From assembly GCA_012513915.1 (NCBI GenBank), contig JAAZBG010000112.1, positions 1-41,642 of the forward strand: a stretch of 41,642 nt of DNA. The letters are read 5' to 3'. The translations under genes and the position numbers were made by a program. Origin of the DNA: Fibrobacter sp. GTDB lineage: Bacteria; Fibrobacterota; Chitinivibrionia; Chitinivibrionales; Chitinispirillaceae. The notes beneath the pieces are model-generated. The model was not told the DNA's origin. It made no database searches and worked only from the letters and a program-made list of their open reading frames with translations. Position 1 is the first letter of the stretch. Every line of letters begins with the position of its first letter. Of the stretch, positions 25,782 through 33,616 are shown piece by piece.

Positions 25782-26819
25782 CTAACTGGATTCTGTATTC
25801 TCCCCCTCCCCCAGCAGACAATCTGATCCTAATTGCAGTCGTGATGAATTCGCAAGAACGACCTTCTCACTGTTATTTGCGTAACAATAGGTGCAAAAGT
25901 GAGGACAGGTATTGTAGGATCCTATATCCTTGCTTGCAATGCAGCGGCACGCTTTACGTTGTCCGGGATCCTTATATGGATGTACATTCGATGATCCGGG
26001 AAGTGAAAAAAGTTCCGGCTGCTCCGGTGTTGAACGACAAAATAATTGCAATACCGGATCGTCAGTGAATACTCTGCCTATAAGATACGGATCAATACAT
26101 GCACCATGTTCAATATCATATCTGTCAAGATCGGGATCAGTTGCACATGAATAGACCCTGATCCCCCACTCCCTGCTCATACACTGCAACGCGCTACATA
26201 TTTTTCTGATAGTCTCACCGCTTAATTCACTCTCACATTCCATGCCTGCGCGACTCATCGAGTCTAGTACCTTCTTGTACAGCACAAGAAAACTGATCGT
26301 CAGCCGTGATGTATAGCTGTGAATTTCAGATCCTATTTTGTAAATTTTATCCACTATCTGATCCGCAGAGATATTCTTATTGACAATTATCGGATCAAAA
26401 CGCCATAAAACACGCTCTGGCCCTGCAATTGATGACAGCTTTTTAAAGGTATCAATTCTTGATGCCAGTGATGGAATATTGCGCTCAAGATGCTCGTTTT
26501 CATAGTCATTCAGCGTGTACTGAAGCATCCAGTGTATTTTGCGTATATCAAGAAAGGGCAGGTATCGGATTATCCTGTGAGGATTTTTGGACCAGAAAAC
26601 AACAAGTCTCGCTTTTTCAAATGAAACATACTGCGGTTTACGATTGAATGGATTTATCCACTTCACATACCCTTTTTGTAAACGTTCAAAAAACCATTGA
26701 GCATAAAATGCCGGAATATCTGTAGCACGACTCGCAGAAACAATAAGCGGCGCGATGGCATCGACATTCTCCCCGTCATCAGTTTTAATTTTTATTTTTT
26801 GCCAACCATTGAACCGCAT
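25782..26819 (-). CDS. DUF1848 family protein
   Basis: The protein has about 345 aa and the hallmarks of the DUF1848 family: IVSASRATDIPAFYAQWF near residue 32, then WINPFNRKPQYVSF, VVFWSKNPH, VLWRFDPI, and the C-terminal cluster CRCIASKDIGSYNTCPHFC followed by TYCYAN. The C-x3-C-x2-C in that cluster looks like an iron-sulfur site. The family is uncharacterised but is often regarded as radical-SAM-like. The start is uncertain: ATG at 26819 is chosen because MRFNGWQKIK matches the usual N-terminus, although no close ribosome binding site is seen; TTG at 26843 is the alternative. It is divergent from a radical SAM gene. Confidence 0.85.
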   Translation of the reverse strand: MRFNGWQKIKIKTDDGENVDAIAPLIVSASRATDIPAFYAQWFFERLQKGYVKWINPFNRKPQYVSFEKARLVVFWSKNPHRIIRYLPFLDIRKIHWMLQYTLNDYENEHLERNIPSLASRIDTFKKLSSIAGPERVLWRFDPIIVNKNISADQIVDKIYKIGSEIHSYTSRLTISFLVLYKKVLDSMSRAGMECESELSGETIRKICSALQCMSREWGIRVYSCATDPDLDRYDIEHGACIDPYLIGRVFTDDPVLQLFCRSTPEQPELFSLPGSSNVHPYKDPGQRKACRCIASKDIGSYNTCPHFCTYCYANNSEKVVLANSSRLQLGSDCLLGEGENTESS

Positions 26820-26983
26820 AAAATGTGCCGGGCCCCTCCCCAATAGTTATTTTATCATGTATATCATTGTTCAAAACATACACGACAGATCTATATCCAT
26901 ACTGCACAGTGTCTGCCCATGCCGGAATACCATTGTGCCGGATTAGGTTTTTATGATCATAATCAGAAAATAGTAAAAGCGCC

Positions 26984-28309
26984 ATGGCGAACATACTTGT
27001 AATAAATCCCTACGTTATTGATTTCAAACTCTATGATGAATGGATGCATCCTGTTGGACTCTATTTTCTGATAACAGCCCTGGAACGTAATAATCACACA
27101 GTCTGGTATTATAACTGTCTTGAACAAAGCACTACAAGCCCTGCCAGAAAATATTCAACCGGGTTATTTGACAGTATCGAAATCGAAAAACCCGGCATAT
27201 TTGAGCAAATCAACAGAAAATACAAGTGTTATGGACGTCCGCAGGATGAATTGCGTACCTATCTTGCGTCCATCCCGCGCCCGGATATCATCTGTCTTGG
27301 TACAATGATGACCTACTGGGCAGATGGTATTATTTTAACTGCCCGTATTATCAGGGAGTTTTTTCCGAACATACGGATTCTGCTTGGTGGCATTGCAGCA
27401 CAGCTGATTCCCGAATACTTTACAAAAAACATAGAGAACAGTCAAACGGCCGGGGTACTGTTTACCGATAGTAACGGTGAAGTCCCGTTTGCGGCACCAT
27501 TATCAACCTCTGATTCGTTTGTTTCCGCACTTAAACATGTCAGGCGGCCTCATGGAGCACTGCTGCTATCCCTGGGTTGCCCGCTTGCCTGCAGCTACTG
27601 TGCATCACGAACGCTTCAAAAACGATTTATTAACCGGCCTTTTGATTCGGTACGTCAGGAACTTGATTATTATGTTAACTCGCTTAATGTCAATGATCTT
27701 GCGTTCTGCGATGATGCGCTGCTTGTCAATCCTGAAATTGTTTTGTATCCACTGCTCGATTATATCAATAGTAACAATATACAGGTTACACTGCATACAC
27801 CTAACGGTTTACACCTGCGATACGCAACCGAACCGCTGATGCAGCGTCTCTATAATGCGGGATTCCGCACACTGCGGTTCGGTTTTGAAAGCAGCCTGTC
27901 AAAGCATACAAACGACACATGCGGCAAAATTCAGCGTGAAACCCTTGCCGATTCAATCAGGTCAATAAAAAACTGCGGTTTCAGTGGTACGGATATCGGT
28001 ATTTATATCATGGCCGGTCTTCACGATCAGACTCCGCAGGATGTTATTGATGAAATGGAGTATATCGGATCACTTGACGTACAGGTAAAACCGGTTTTCC
28101 TCTCCCCGGTACCATCAACGCCGCTTTACAAAAAATACCTTTCCCGATTTCCCGGACTCGCTGAAAACCCACTCTGGCACAATGATACGTTCTTCATCAC
28201 TCAGTTGCCATACTGGGACGATGATGCCGTTGAAAAGGTTCGTTATACATCAAAGGTGATCAATGCAAGGCATACAGGATCGGGATTCAGGGGATCGTTA
28301 CATTCGTAG
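26984..28309 (+). CDS. B12-binding-type radical SAM protein
   Basis: This 441-aa protein has an N-terminal cobalamin-binding-like region (ILVINPYVIDFKLYDEWMHP, then GLYFLITALERNNHTV) at residues 1-150, and a radical SAM core with Cys199, Cys203 and Cys206 in LGCPLACSYCASR, which would bind a 4Fe-4S cluster and SAM. Downstream segments DLAFCDDALLV, LRFGFESS and VKPVFLSPVPSTPLYKKY are typical of the B12-binding subfamily. The substrate cannot be told from sequence. It is divergent from the DUF1848 gene, which also carries a C-x3-C-x2-C cluster, so the two may act on related chemistry; this is inference. Confidence 0.88.
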   Translation: MANILVINPYVIDFKLYDEWMHPVGLYFLITALERNNHTVWYYNCLEQSTTSPARKYSTGLFDSIEIEKPGIFEQINRKYKCYGRPQDELRTYLASIPRPDIICLGTMMTYWADGIILTARIIREFFPNIRILLGGIAAQLIPEYFTKNIENSQTAGVLFTDSNGEVPFAAPLSTSDSFVSALKHVRRPHGALLLSLGCPLACSYCASRTLQKRFINRPFDSVRQELDYYVNSLNVNDLAFCDDALLVNPEIVLYPLLDYINSNNIQVTLHTPNGLHLRYATEPLMQRLYNAGFRTLRFGFESSLSKHTNDTCGKIQRETLADSIRSIKNCGFSGTDIGIYIMAGLHDQTPQDVIDEMEYIGSLDVQVKPVFLSPVPSTPLYKKYLSRFPGLAENPLWHNDTFFITQLPYWDDDAVEKVRYTSKVINARHTGSGFRGSLHS

Positions 28310-28334
28310 CGTTTCTTCACAGAAATCTTTGATC

Positions 28335-28363
28335 TTTACATTTTTACTATTTGCCCCTATAAT
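28335..28363 (+). promoter_or_regulatory. Sigma-70-type promoter of the solute-binding protein gene
   Basis: TTTACA (28335-28340) and a perfect TATAAT (28358-28363) are separated by 17 bases. The GTG start of the solute-binding protein gene lies about 115 bases downstream. Confidence 0.6.
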
Positions 28364-28479
28364 TGTAGTAACACCTGTTTTAGAATGACAGAGCAACGCT
28401 ATTCTGTCCCGATCACTATAACCGTAATAGTGTAAGCCCATCATCTCACAGCGACACTCACCACACCAGGGAGATACCT

Positions 28480-29232
28480 GTGAGAAGAACTTTTGTTTTT
28501 TTTTCATTGATTTGTCTGTTTTATTCATGCATTCATGCCACCGATGCAAAAGTCGGTGTATTCGTACATGCACCGCTTGTTCAGCAGGCAACAAAAACAT
28601 CGCCGCCAACAGGACCTACAATTGACTACATTACTGCAATGATCCGGGAGATGGGTTTTACACCTGTTATCTCAATTCTTCCATATCAACGTGTTATGTC
28701 CGGCCTTAAATCGGGCGAAATTGACATGACCCTTGAAATCGGTAAATATGCTGAACGGGAAACGTTCCTTTATTTTTCAGATAAACCCGTTCATCTCATG
28801 AAACCATCATTAACCTTTCTGGCATCGAACAAACTGACAACCATACGCTCCATCGACGATCTCAGGGGGATGAAAATCGGATATCTTGTCAGTGCTATCA
28901 AGTCCAATTTCTTTGATAATACACCATCCGATGTTACATTCGATCTGATCAATGGTGACACATGGGTACGACAAAATCTGGAAAAGCTGCTTGCTGGAAG
29001 AATTGATGCCGCATTCGATCAGAACGCAGTTTCGTATCTTGATGAAGCAAAAAAGTTGGGTGTTACACACAAAATTAAAACGATACCTCTTCCAGGTGAA
29101 GGAACTGAGGGGTATGTGGTTTTTTCAAAAAAATCCCCTAATGGTAAAATCCTGCTTGATGCGTTCAATAAAGTTGCTGCAACAGGTAAATATGATGAGG
29201 ATAAGATGATTGATGATTATATGAATCGATGA
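28480..29232 (+). CDS. Periplasmic solute-binding protein (SBP_bac_3 type)
   Basis: This 250-aa protein has a signal peptide (about residues 1-21) and the fold of family 3 extracellular solute-binding proteins: GPTIDYITAMIREMGFTPVI, LKSGEIDMTLEIGKYAERE, then SIDDLRGMKIGYLVSA and a second lobe with LLAGRIDAAFDQNAVSYL. Such proteins capture amino acids or similar small solutes for an ABC transporter, or act as a sensor domain. No permease or ATPase gene is adjacent, so it may be an orphan receptor. The start is GTG at 28480, with GGGAG six bases upstream. Confidence 0.85.
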   Translation: MRRTFVFFSLICLFYSCIHATDAKVGVFVHAPLVQQATKTSPPTGPTIDYITAMIREMGFTPVISILPYQRVMSGLKSGEIDMTLEIGKYAERETFLYFSDKPVHLMKPSLTFLASNKLTTIRSIDDLRGMKIGYLVSAIKSNFFDNTPSDVTFDLINGDTWVRQNLEKLLAGRIDAAFDQNAVSYLDEAKKLGVTHKIKTIPLPGEGTEGYVVFSKKSPNGKILLDAFNKVAATGKYDEDKMIDDYMNR

Positions 29233-29392
29233 TCCCACCTCAACCTCATATTGAATATATTTACTGATTTTTAAAGCAATTACACCACCTTCCTTCATGC
29301 ATGCTACTTTAATAGAGAATGCATCTGTCATACATTAGTTTCCTTTTTAAAAAAAAACGATAACATTCCCTATTATTTACTATTTTGTGCAT

Positions 29393-30628
29393 ATGAAAAA
29401 AAAGAAGATCGCGATAGTAGGGGCCGGAGCTGCGGGAATGATTGCCGCAATAACCGCGGCACGCAGTGGTGCAGAAGTCATACTGTTTGAGCGCAATGAC
29501 CGCGTCGGTAGAAAACTTCTGGCAACCGGAAACGGCCAATGTAATCTCACCAATATTAATTGTGATCAGACCCGTTTCCATGGTGAACATCCGGCATTTG
29601 TCAATGCAATCTTTGATCAGTTCAGCGTTAATGATACCATCACGTTTTTCAATACACTCGGTGCACTTACCGTTATCGAACCTGACGGCAAAGTGTACCC
29701 GCGTACGTTCCAGGCATCAACGATCCTTGACCTTTTGCGCTTTGAACTTGAACATCCTGCCATATCGGTCAAAACACAAACACCTGTCAATGGTTTACAC
29801 AAAGGCAAATCTTGTTTTACACTTCATACACAGTCCGGAACATTTTGTGCTGATGCCGTAATTGTTACCTGTGGAAGTAAAGCTGCGCCGCATTTGGGTG
29901 GTAACGGCAGTGGCAATGAGCTTCTTGTAAATCTTGGACACAGCTCAACTGCTATCTATCCGGTTCTTGTGCCATTAAAAACGGACTACCCGTTCAGTCG
30001 CCATCTCAAAGGAACAAAAGTTGATGCTACAGTTACCGTTTATGTCAACAACAACGAAACGGCTAAGGATCACGGTGAACTCCTTTTTACCGATTACGGA
30101 CTGAGCGGTCCACCGATCATTCAGTTAAGTATACCGGTTAATGAAGCATTACATCAAAAAAAGCAGGTAAATTGCGAGGTTGATCTTTTTTCCGATATGC
30201 AAAAAGAACAGCTCGTCGCTCATTTACAAAAGATATTCAACGCTAAACATACAACGCCACTTGAAACTGCACTTATCGGTTTTGTAAACAAACGCCTGAT
30301 TTCATCAATCCTGACTGACAGCGGTTGTACTGATCACCGGATCCCCGCAGGCCAGCTTGGCGCTTCAGATATTTCATCCATCGTGTCCACGGTAAAAGCC
30401 TGGCGCTTTACGCTATGCGGATCATTGTCATGGAATGATGCCCACGTGAGTGCCGGAGGTATCCGTACTTCCGAATTTAATGCAGCAACGCTTGAATCAA
30501 AAAAAACAAAAGGTCTCTATGCGGCCGGTGAGATACTTGACATAACAGGCGATTGCGGCGGTTTCAATCTTCAATGGGCGTGGTCGTCGGGGTATGTCGC
30601 TGCTTACGCAGCTGTAAAGGAACTGTGA
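29393..30628 (+). CDS. HI0933-family FAD-dependent oxidoreductase
   Basis: This 411-aa flavoprotein belongs to the HI0933/YhiN-like group. It has the N-terminal dinucleotide-binding motif IAIVGAGAAGMIAAITAARSG, the conserved GRKLLATGNGQCNLTN, LFTDYGLSGPPIIQLS in the middle, and the C-terminal VSAGGIRTSEF and GEILDITGDCGGFNLQWAW segments that close the FAD site. The physiological substrate is not established for most members. The ATG at 29393 is preferred to GTG at 29387 because MKKKKIAIVG is the family N-terminus; no clear ribosome binding site is visible. Its TGA overlaps the ATG of the next flavoprotein gene by one base. Confidence 0.9.
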   Translation: MKKKKIAIVGAGAAGMIAAITAARSGAEVILFERNDRVGRKLLATGNGQCNLTNINCDQTRFHGEHPAFVNAIFDQFSVNDTITFFNTLGALTVIEPDGKVYPRTFQASTILDLLRFELEHPAISVKTQTPVNGLHKGKSCFTLHTQSGTFCADAVIVTCGSKAAPHLGGNGSGNELLVNLGHSSTAIYPVLVPLKTDYPFSRHLKGTKVDATVTVYVNNNETAKDHGELLFTDYGLSGPPIIQLSIPVNEALHQKKQVNCEVDLFSDMQKEQLVAHLQKIFNAKHTTPLETALIGFVNKRLISSILTDSGCTDHRIPAGQLGASDISSIVSTVKAWRFTLCGSLSWNDAHVSAGGIRTSEFNAATLESKKTKGLYAAGEILDITGDCGGFNLQWAWSSGYVAAYAAVKEL

Positions 30629-32220
30629 TGATCCGTCTTTTCGAAATCAAACTACCTGTCAATCATGCTCCAGATGCACTCAAAAAAGCTGCTGCCCGCG
30701 CATTGCGTATCAGTGAGTCATCAATTGAAACACTCACTATCCGCCGTCAGGCTGTTGATGCACGAAAGAAGAATGCTATCTCGTTTGTTTATACACTCGA
30801 TTGTAAAGTGCAGGGTGAACAGAATCTTGTTTGTAAATGTGCAACTCAGAAGATAATTATCACTCCTGATGAAACTTATGCCACAGTTACACCCGGCACT
30901 ACACCGCTTAACGGAAATCCGCTTATTGTCGGCAGCGGACCCGCAGGACTTTTTACAGCCCTGCTGCTTGCCCAGAATGGATATAATCCTGTGCTTATTG
31001 AACGCGGTGCCGATGTTGACATGAGAACAAAAAGCATTGACAGCTTCTGGAAAAACGGAATCCTTGATCCAGAATCCAACGTACAGTTCGGTGAGGGCGG
31101 AGCGGGAACATTCTCTGATGGTAAACTGACGACACTCATTAACGATCCGCGCTGTAAAAAAGTTCTTGAGGAATTCGTTGCTGCCGGGGCACCTGAACAC
31201 ATACTGTTTGTAAACAAACCGCATATCGGTACCGATCTCTTGCGTAATGTTGTTAAAAATATCCGTAACAGGATTATTGCGCTCGGGGGGAAAGTCATGT
31301 TTAACAGCAAAGTGACCGATATCCGTACCAGCGGATCAACACTCCGTGCGCTGCAGATTAACGGCATCGACTGGATTGATTGTGAGGTTGCAGTGTTTGC
31401 AATCGGGCACAGTGCCCGCGATACCGCATCAATGCTGCACGTTCACTCTATGGCCATGACCCAGAAACCGTTTGCCATAGGTGTTCGAATCGAACATCCC
31501 CAGCTGCTTATTGACAAAGCACAATACGGCGCATTTGCAGGGCATCCACGACTCGGCGCAGCTGATTACAAAATGGCATTTCATGATACCAACCACCGCA
31601 GTGCATTTACATTCTGCATGTGCCCGGGCGGCGAAGTCATCGCTGCTGCATCAGAACATGGCGGTATTGTCACTAATGGTATGAGTTATAACACGCGCAG
31701 CGGCAGGAATGCAAACGCGGCGCTTCTTGTCAATATCACGCCATCAGATTTTCCGGACTCACATCCGTTAAGCGGCTTTACCTTTCAGCGTCTGTGGGAA
31801 ACAAAAGCATTCAAACTGGCCGGAAGTAATTATTACGCACCGGTTCAGCGTCTTGAGGATTTTCTTAACAACAGGAAATCGGTAAAGTTCGGTTCTGTCA
31901 AACCGACCTATACCCCCGGCCTCACACCATCGGATCTGCGTGAATGTCTCCCGCCGTATGTTATCGCCACACTGCAGAAAGCACTCCCCCACTTTAACCG
32001 TCAGATCAGCGGATTTGCACATCCCGACGCACTGCTCACCGGTGTGGAAACCAGAAGTTCCTCACCACTGCGCATGACACGAAGCGAATCATTTGAAAGC
32101 AGCCTGAAAGGTCTTTACGTTGCAGGAGAAGGAGCCGGATATGCAGGCGGAATTACATCTGCAGCTGCTGACGGAATCCGTGTCGCGGAGGCAATCACAC
32201 AAAAGTTCCGTCCATTGTAA
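30628..32220 (+). CDS. COG2509-type FAD-dependent dehydrogenase
   Basis: This 530-aa protein has an N-terminal domain (residues 1-85, IRLFEIKLPVNHAPDALKKA) followed by the FAD-binding motif LIVGSGPAGLFTALLLAQNG, then ESNVQFGEGGAGTFSDGKLT, FAIGHSARDT, CMCPGGEVIAA and the C-terminal GLYVAGEGAGYAGGITSAA segment. This is the pattern of the uncharacterised FAD-dependent dehydrogenases of COG2509. The start is ATG at 30628 in the TGATG overlap with the previous gene, so the two flavoproteins are translationally coupled and may work in sequence. It converges with the HD-GYP gene after 8 bases; a weak GGATTT/AAATCC hairpin spans the junction. Confidence 0.88.
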   Translation: MIRLFEIKLPVNHAPDALKKAAARALRISESSIETLTIRRQAVDARKKNAISFVYTLDCKVQGEQNLVCKCATQKIIITPDETYATVTPGTTPLNGNPLIVGSGPAGLFTALLLAQNGYNPVLIERGADVDMRTKSIDSFWKNGILDPESNVQFGEGGAGTFSDGKLTTLINDPRCKKVLEEFVAAGAPEHILFVNKPHIGTDLLRNVVKNIRNRIIALGGKVMFNSKVTDIRTSGSTLRALQINGIDWIDCEVAVFAIGHSARDTASMLHVHSMAMTQKPFAIGVRIEHPQLLIDKAQYGAFAGHPRLGAADYKMAFHDTNHRSAFTFCMCPGGEVIAAASEHGGIVTNGMSYNTRSGRNANAALLVNITPSDFPDSHPLSGFTFQRLWETKAFKLAGSNYYAPVQRLEDFLNNRKSVKFGSVKPTYTPGLTPSDLRECLPPYVIATLQKALPHFNRQISGFAHPDALLTGVETRSSSPLRMTRSESFESSLKGLYVAGEGAGYAGGITSAAADGIRVAEAITQKFRPL

Positions 32221-32228
32221 GGATTTCT

Positions 32229-33608
32229 TTAAAATCCCAGCATTACATCATCACGTATCATTGATGTATGCGCTTTTACAATCTGAATGGAGGTATTTTT
32301 CGACAGATCGACTTCAAACGCCTGATCTTTCGGAAGCCTGTTTCCGGCTGCGTCAACGTAGACATAGACAACCGGCTTCGCAAATGATGAACCATTAGCA
32401 TTTATAACACGCGCAAAACATCCGTTATTCAATTCAACAATACTGCCAACGGGAAACAGTGATGAATACTCAAGTAATGCCTTTACATAATCGCCACACA
32501 GAAGACCCTGTTTGGCCATTTTAATCAGCGTCTCCATTGCTTTGTATGGGATATTTCCCTCCCGATAAATTCTCGGGGATGAAAACGCTTCGTAAATGTC
32601 TGCAACTGCAACAACTTTTGCAAAATTATGGATAAGCCGTGAGCTGCGTTGTTTTGGATACCCCTTCCCATTCTCCCGTTCATGTGTCTGGTAGGCGATA
32701 AAGAGGACCGCTGATGGCAGCCGGTCAATTTTTTCGAGCAGATGAAGTCCGAGCATGGGATGTTTCTGAATGTCAAACCATTCGGCCTCCTCAAGACGCC
32801 CTTTTTTCATGCGTACTTTTTTAGGAATAAGGAGCATTCCCACATCGTGAAGAAGTGCACCCATGCCGATTTCAAGTACCTGCTGCTCGCTGTACCCCGC
32901 TGCCGCTGCAATATTTATTGACAATATACACACATTAAGTGAATGGTTGAAAATATAATCCGTATCTTTTGGCTTTATTGCTGCCAGATTAAGCAGCATA
33001 TTTTTATCATTCAGATAAATATCAATAAAGCGGTTCACAACGAATCGGATATTCTCATTGGAAACACTTTCCCCCTGAGCAAGTTTTGTAAGAACAAATT
33101 TTACTCTGTCAACCGATTCTTCATAGGAACTGATCATTTTAAACCTGTACTCATCGGTACGTTCTGATGTTTTCTTTTCTGCAGCCCTGCTTTTAAGTGC
33201 TATGCCAACAGGAACGTCAGAGCGACTCTGCTGTTGTAATGATGCATCGATGTCAAGGACTTTTTTGCTTGCCAAAAGCTGTTCAAGACCGTCTTTCCCT
33301 GATTGAATACCTGATAACTCCTGATTATTCAAACCGCCGCAAAAATCCGCTTCGTTACGCTCAAGGGTATCATCAATTTCAAGATCACTGAAACTCTTGA
33401 AATCAGCATTCAGGATCTTGTTCAGTTCACTATCCACCTCATCATCATCCATCGTGTAGACAATGTCAATGTTTCTCCGCTGCAGGGCATCAAAATGCTG
33501 TTGTGAAAAAGTTACTCCTTTTGCGATAAGCATTTCGCCTTCAACAGAGTAATACTCTTTTTCCGACAACCTTCCTATTTGTAAATCAGACAAAGAAATG
33601 GGATTCAT
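32229..33608 (-). CDS. HD-GYP domain protein with atypical active site
   Basis: This 459-aa protein has an N-terminal DUF3391-like domain (residues 1-52), an acidic linker, and an HD-GYP domain (about 205-400), the fold of cyclic-di-GMP phosphodiesterases. Visible motif residues are His222, the HD pair His254/Asp255 in LLHDVGMLLIP, His283 in QKHPMLG, His309/Glu310 and GYP in THERENGKGYP, and Asp337 in AVADIYEA. Two usually conserved positions differ: the HDxGK Lys is Met258, and the first His of the HHE motif is Thr308. Activity or metal number may therefore be altered, or the protein may only bind the nucleotide. A C-terminal beta region (YSSLFPVGSIVELNNGCFA) is typical of the family. The GAGGA site overlaps the stop of the FapA gene. 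Confidence 0.9.
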   Translation of the reverse strand: MNPISLSDLQIGRLSEKEYYSVEGEMLIAKGVTFSQQHFDALQRRNIDIVYTMDDDEVDSELNKILNADFKSFSDLEIDDTLERNEADFCGGLNNQELSGIQSGKDGLEQLLASKKVLDIDASLQQQSRSDVPVGIALKSRAAEKKTSERTDEYRFKMISSYEESVDRVKFVLTKLAQGESVSNENIRFVVNRFIDIYLNDKNMLLNLAAIKPKDTDYIFNHSLNVCILSINIAAAAGYSEQQVLEIGMGALLHDVGMLLIPKKVRMKKGRLEEAEWFDIQKHPMLGLHLLEKIDRLPSAVLFIAYQTHERENGKGYPKQRSSRLIHNFAKVVAVADIYEAFSSPRIYREGNIPYKAMETLIKMAKQGLLCGDYVKALLEYSSLFPVGSIVELNNGCFARVINANGSSFAKPVVYVYVDAAGNRLPKDQAFEVDLSKNTSIQIVKAHTSMIRDDVMLGF

Positions 33609-33616
33609 ACGTTTCC

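Noticed and set aside
26785..26994. 69-aa minus-strand frame at the DUF1848 start
   Set aside because: It overlaps the real N-terminus in another frame; the DUF1848 protein is complete without it, so it is not evidence of a frameshift.
28298..28444. Possible 48-aa minus-strand gene between the radical SAM gene and the solute-binding protein gene
   Set aside because: The frame has some protein-like character (MMGLHYYGYSDRDRIALLC) but a poor ribosome binding site, and it lies over a strong plus-strand promoter and leader.
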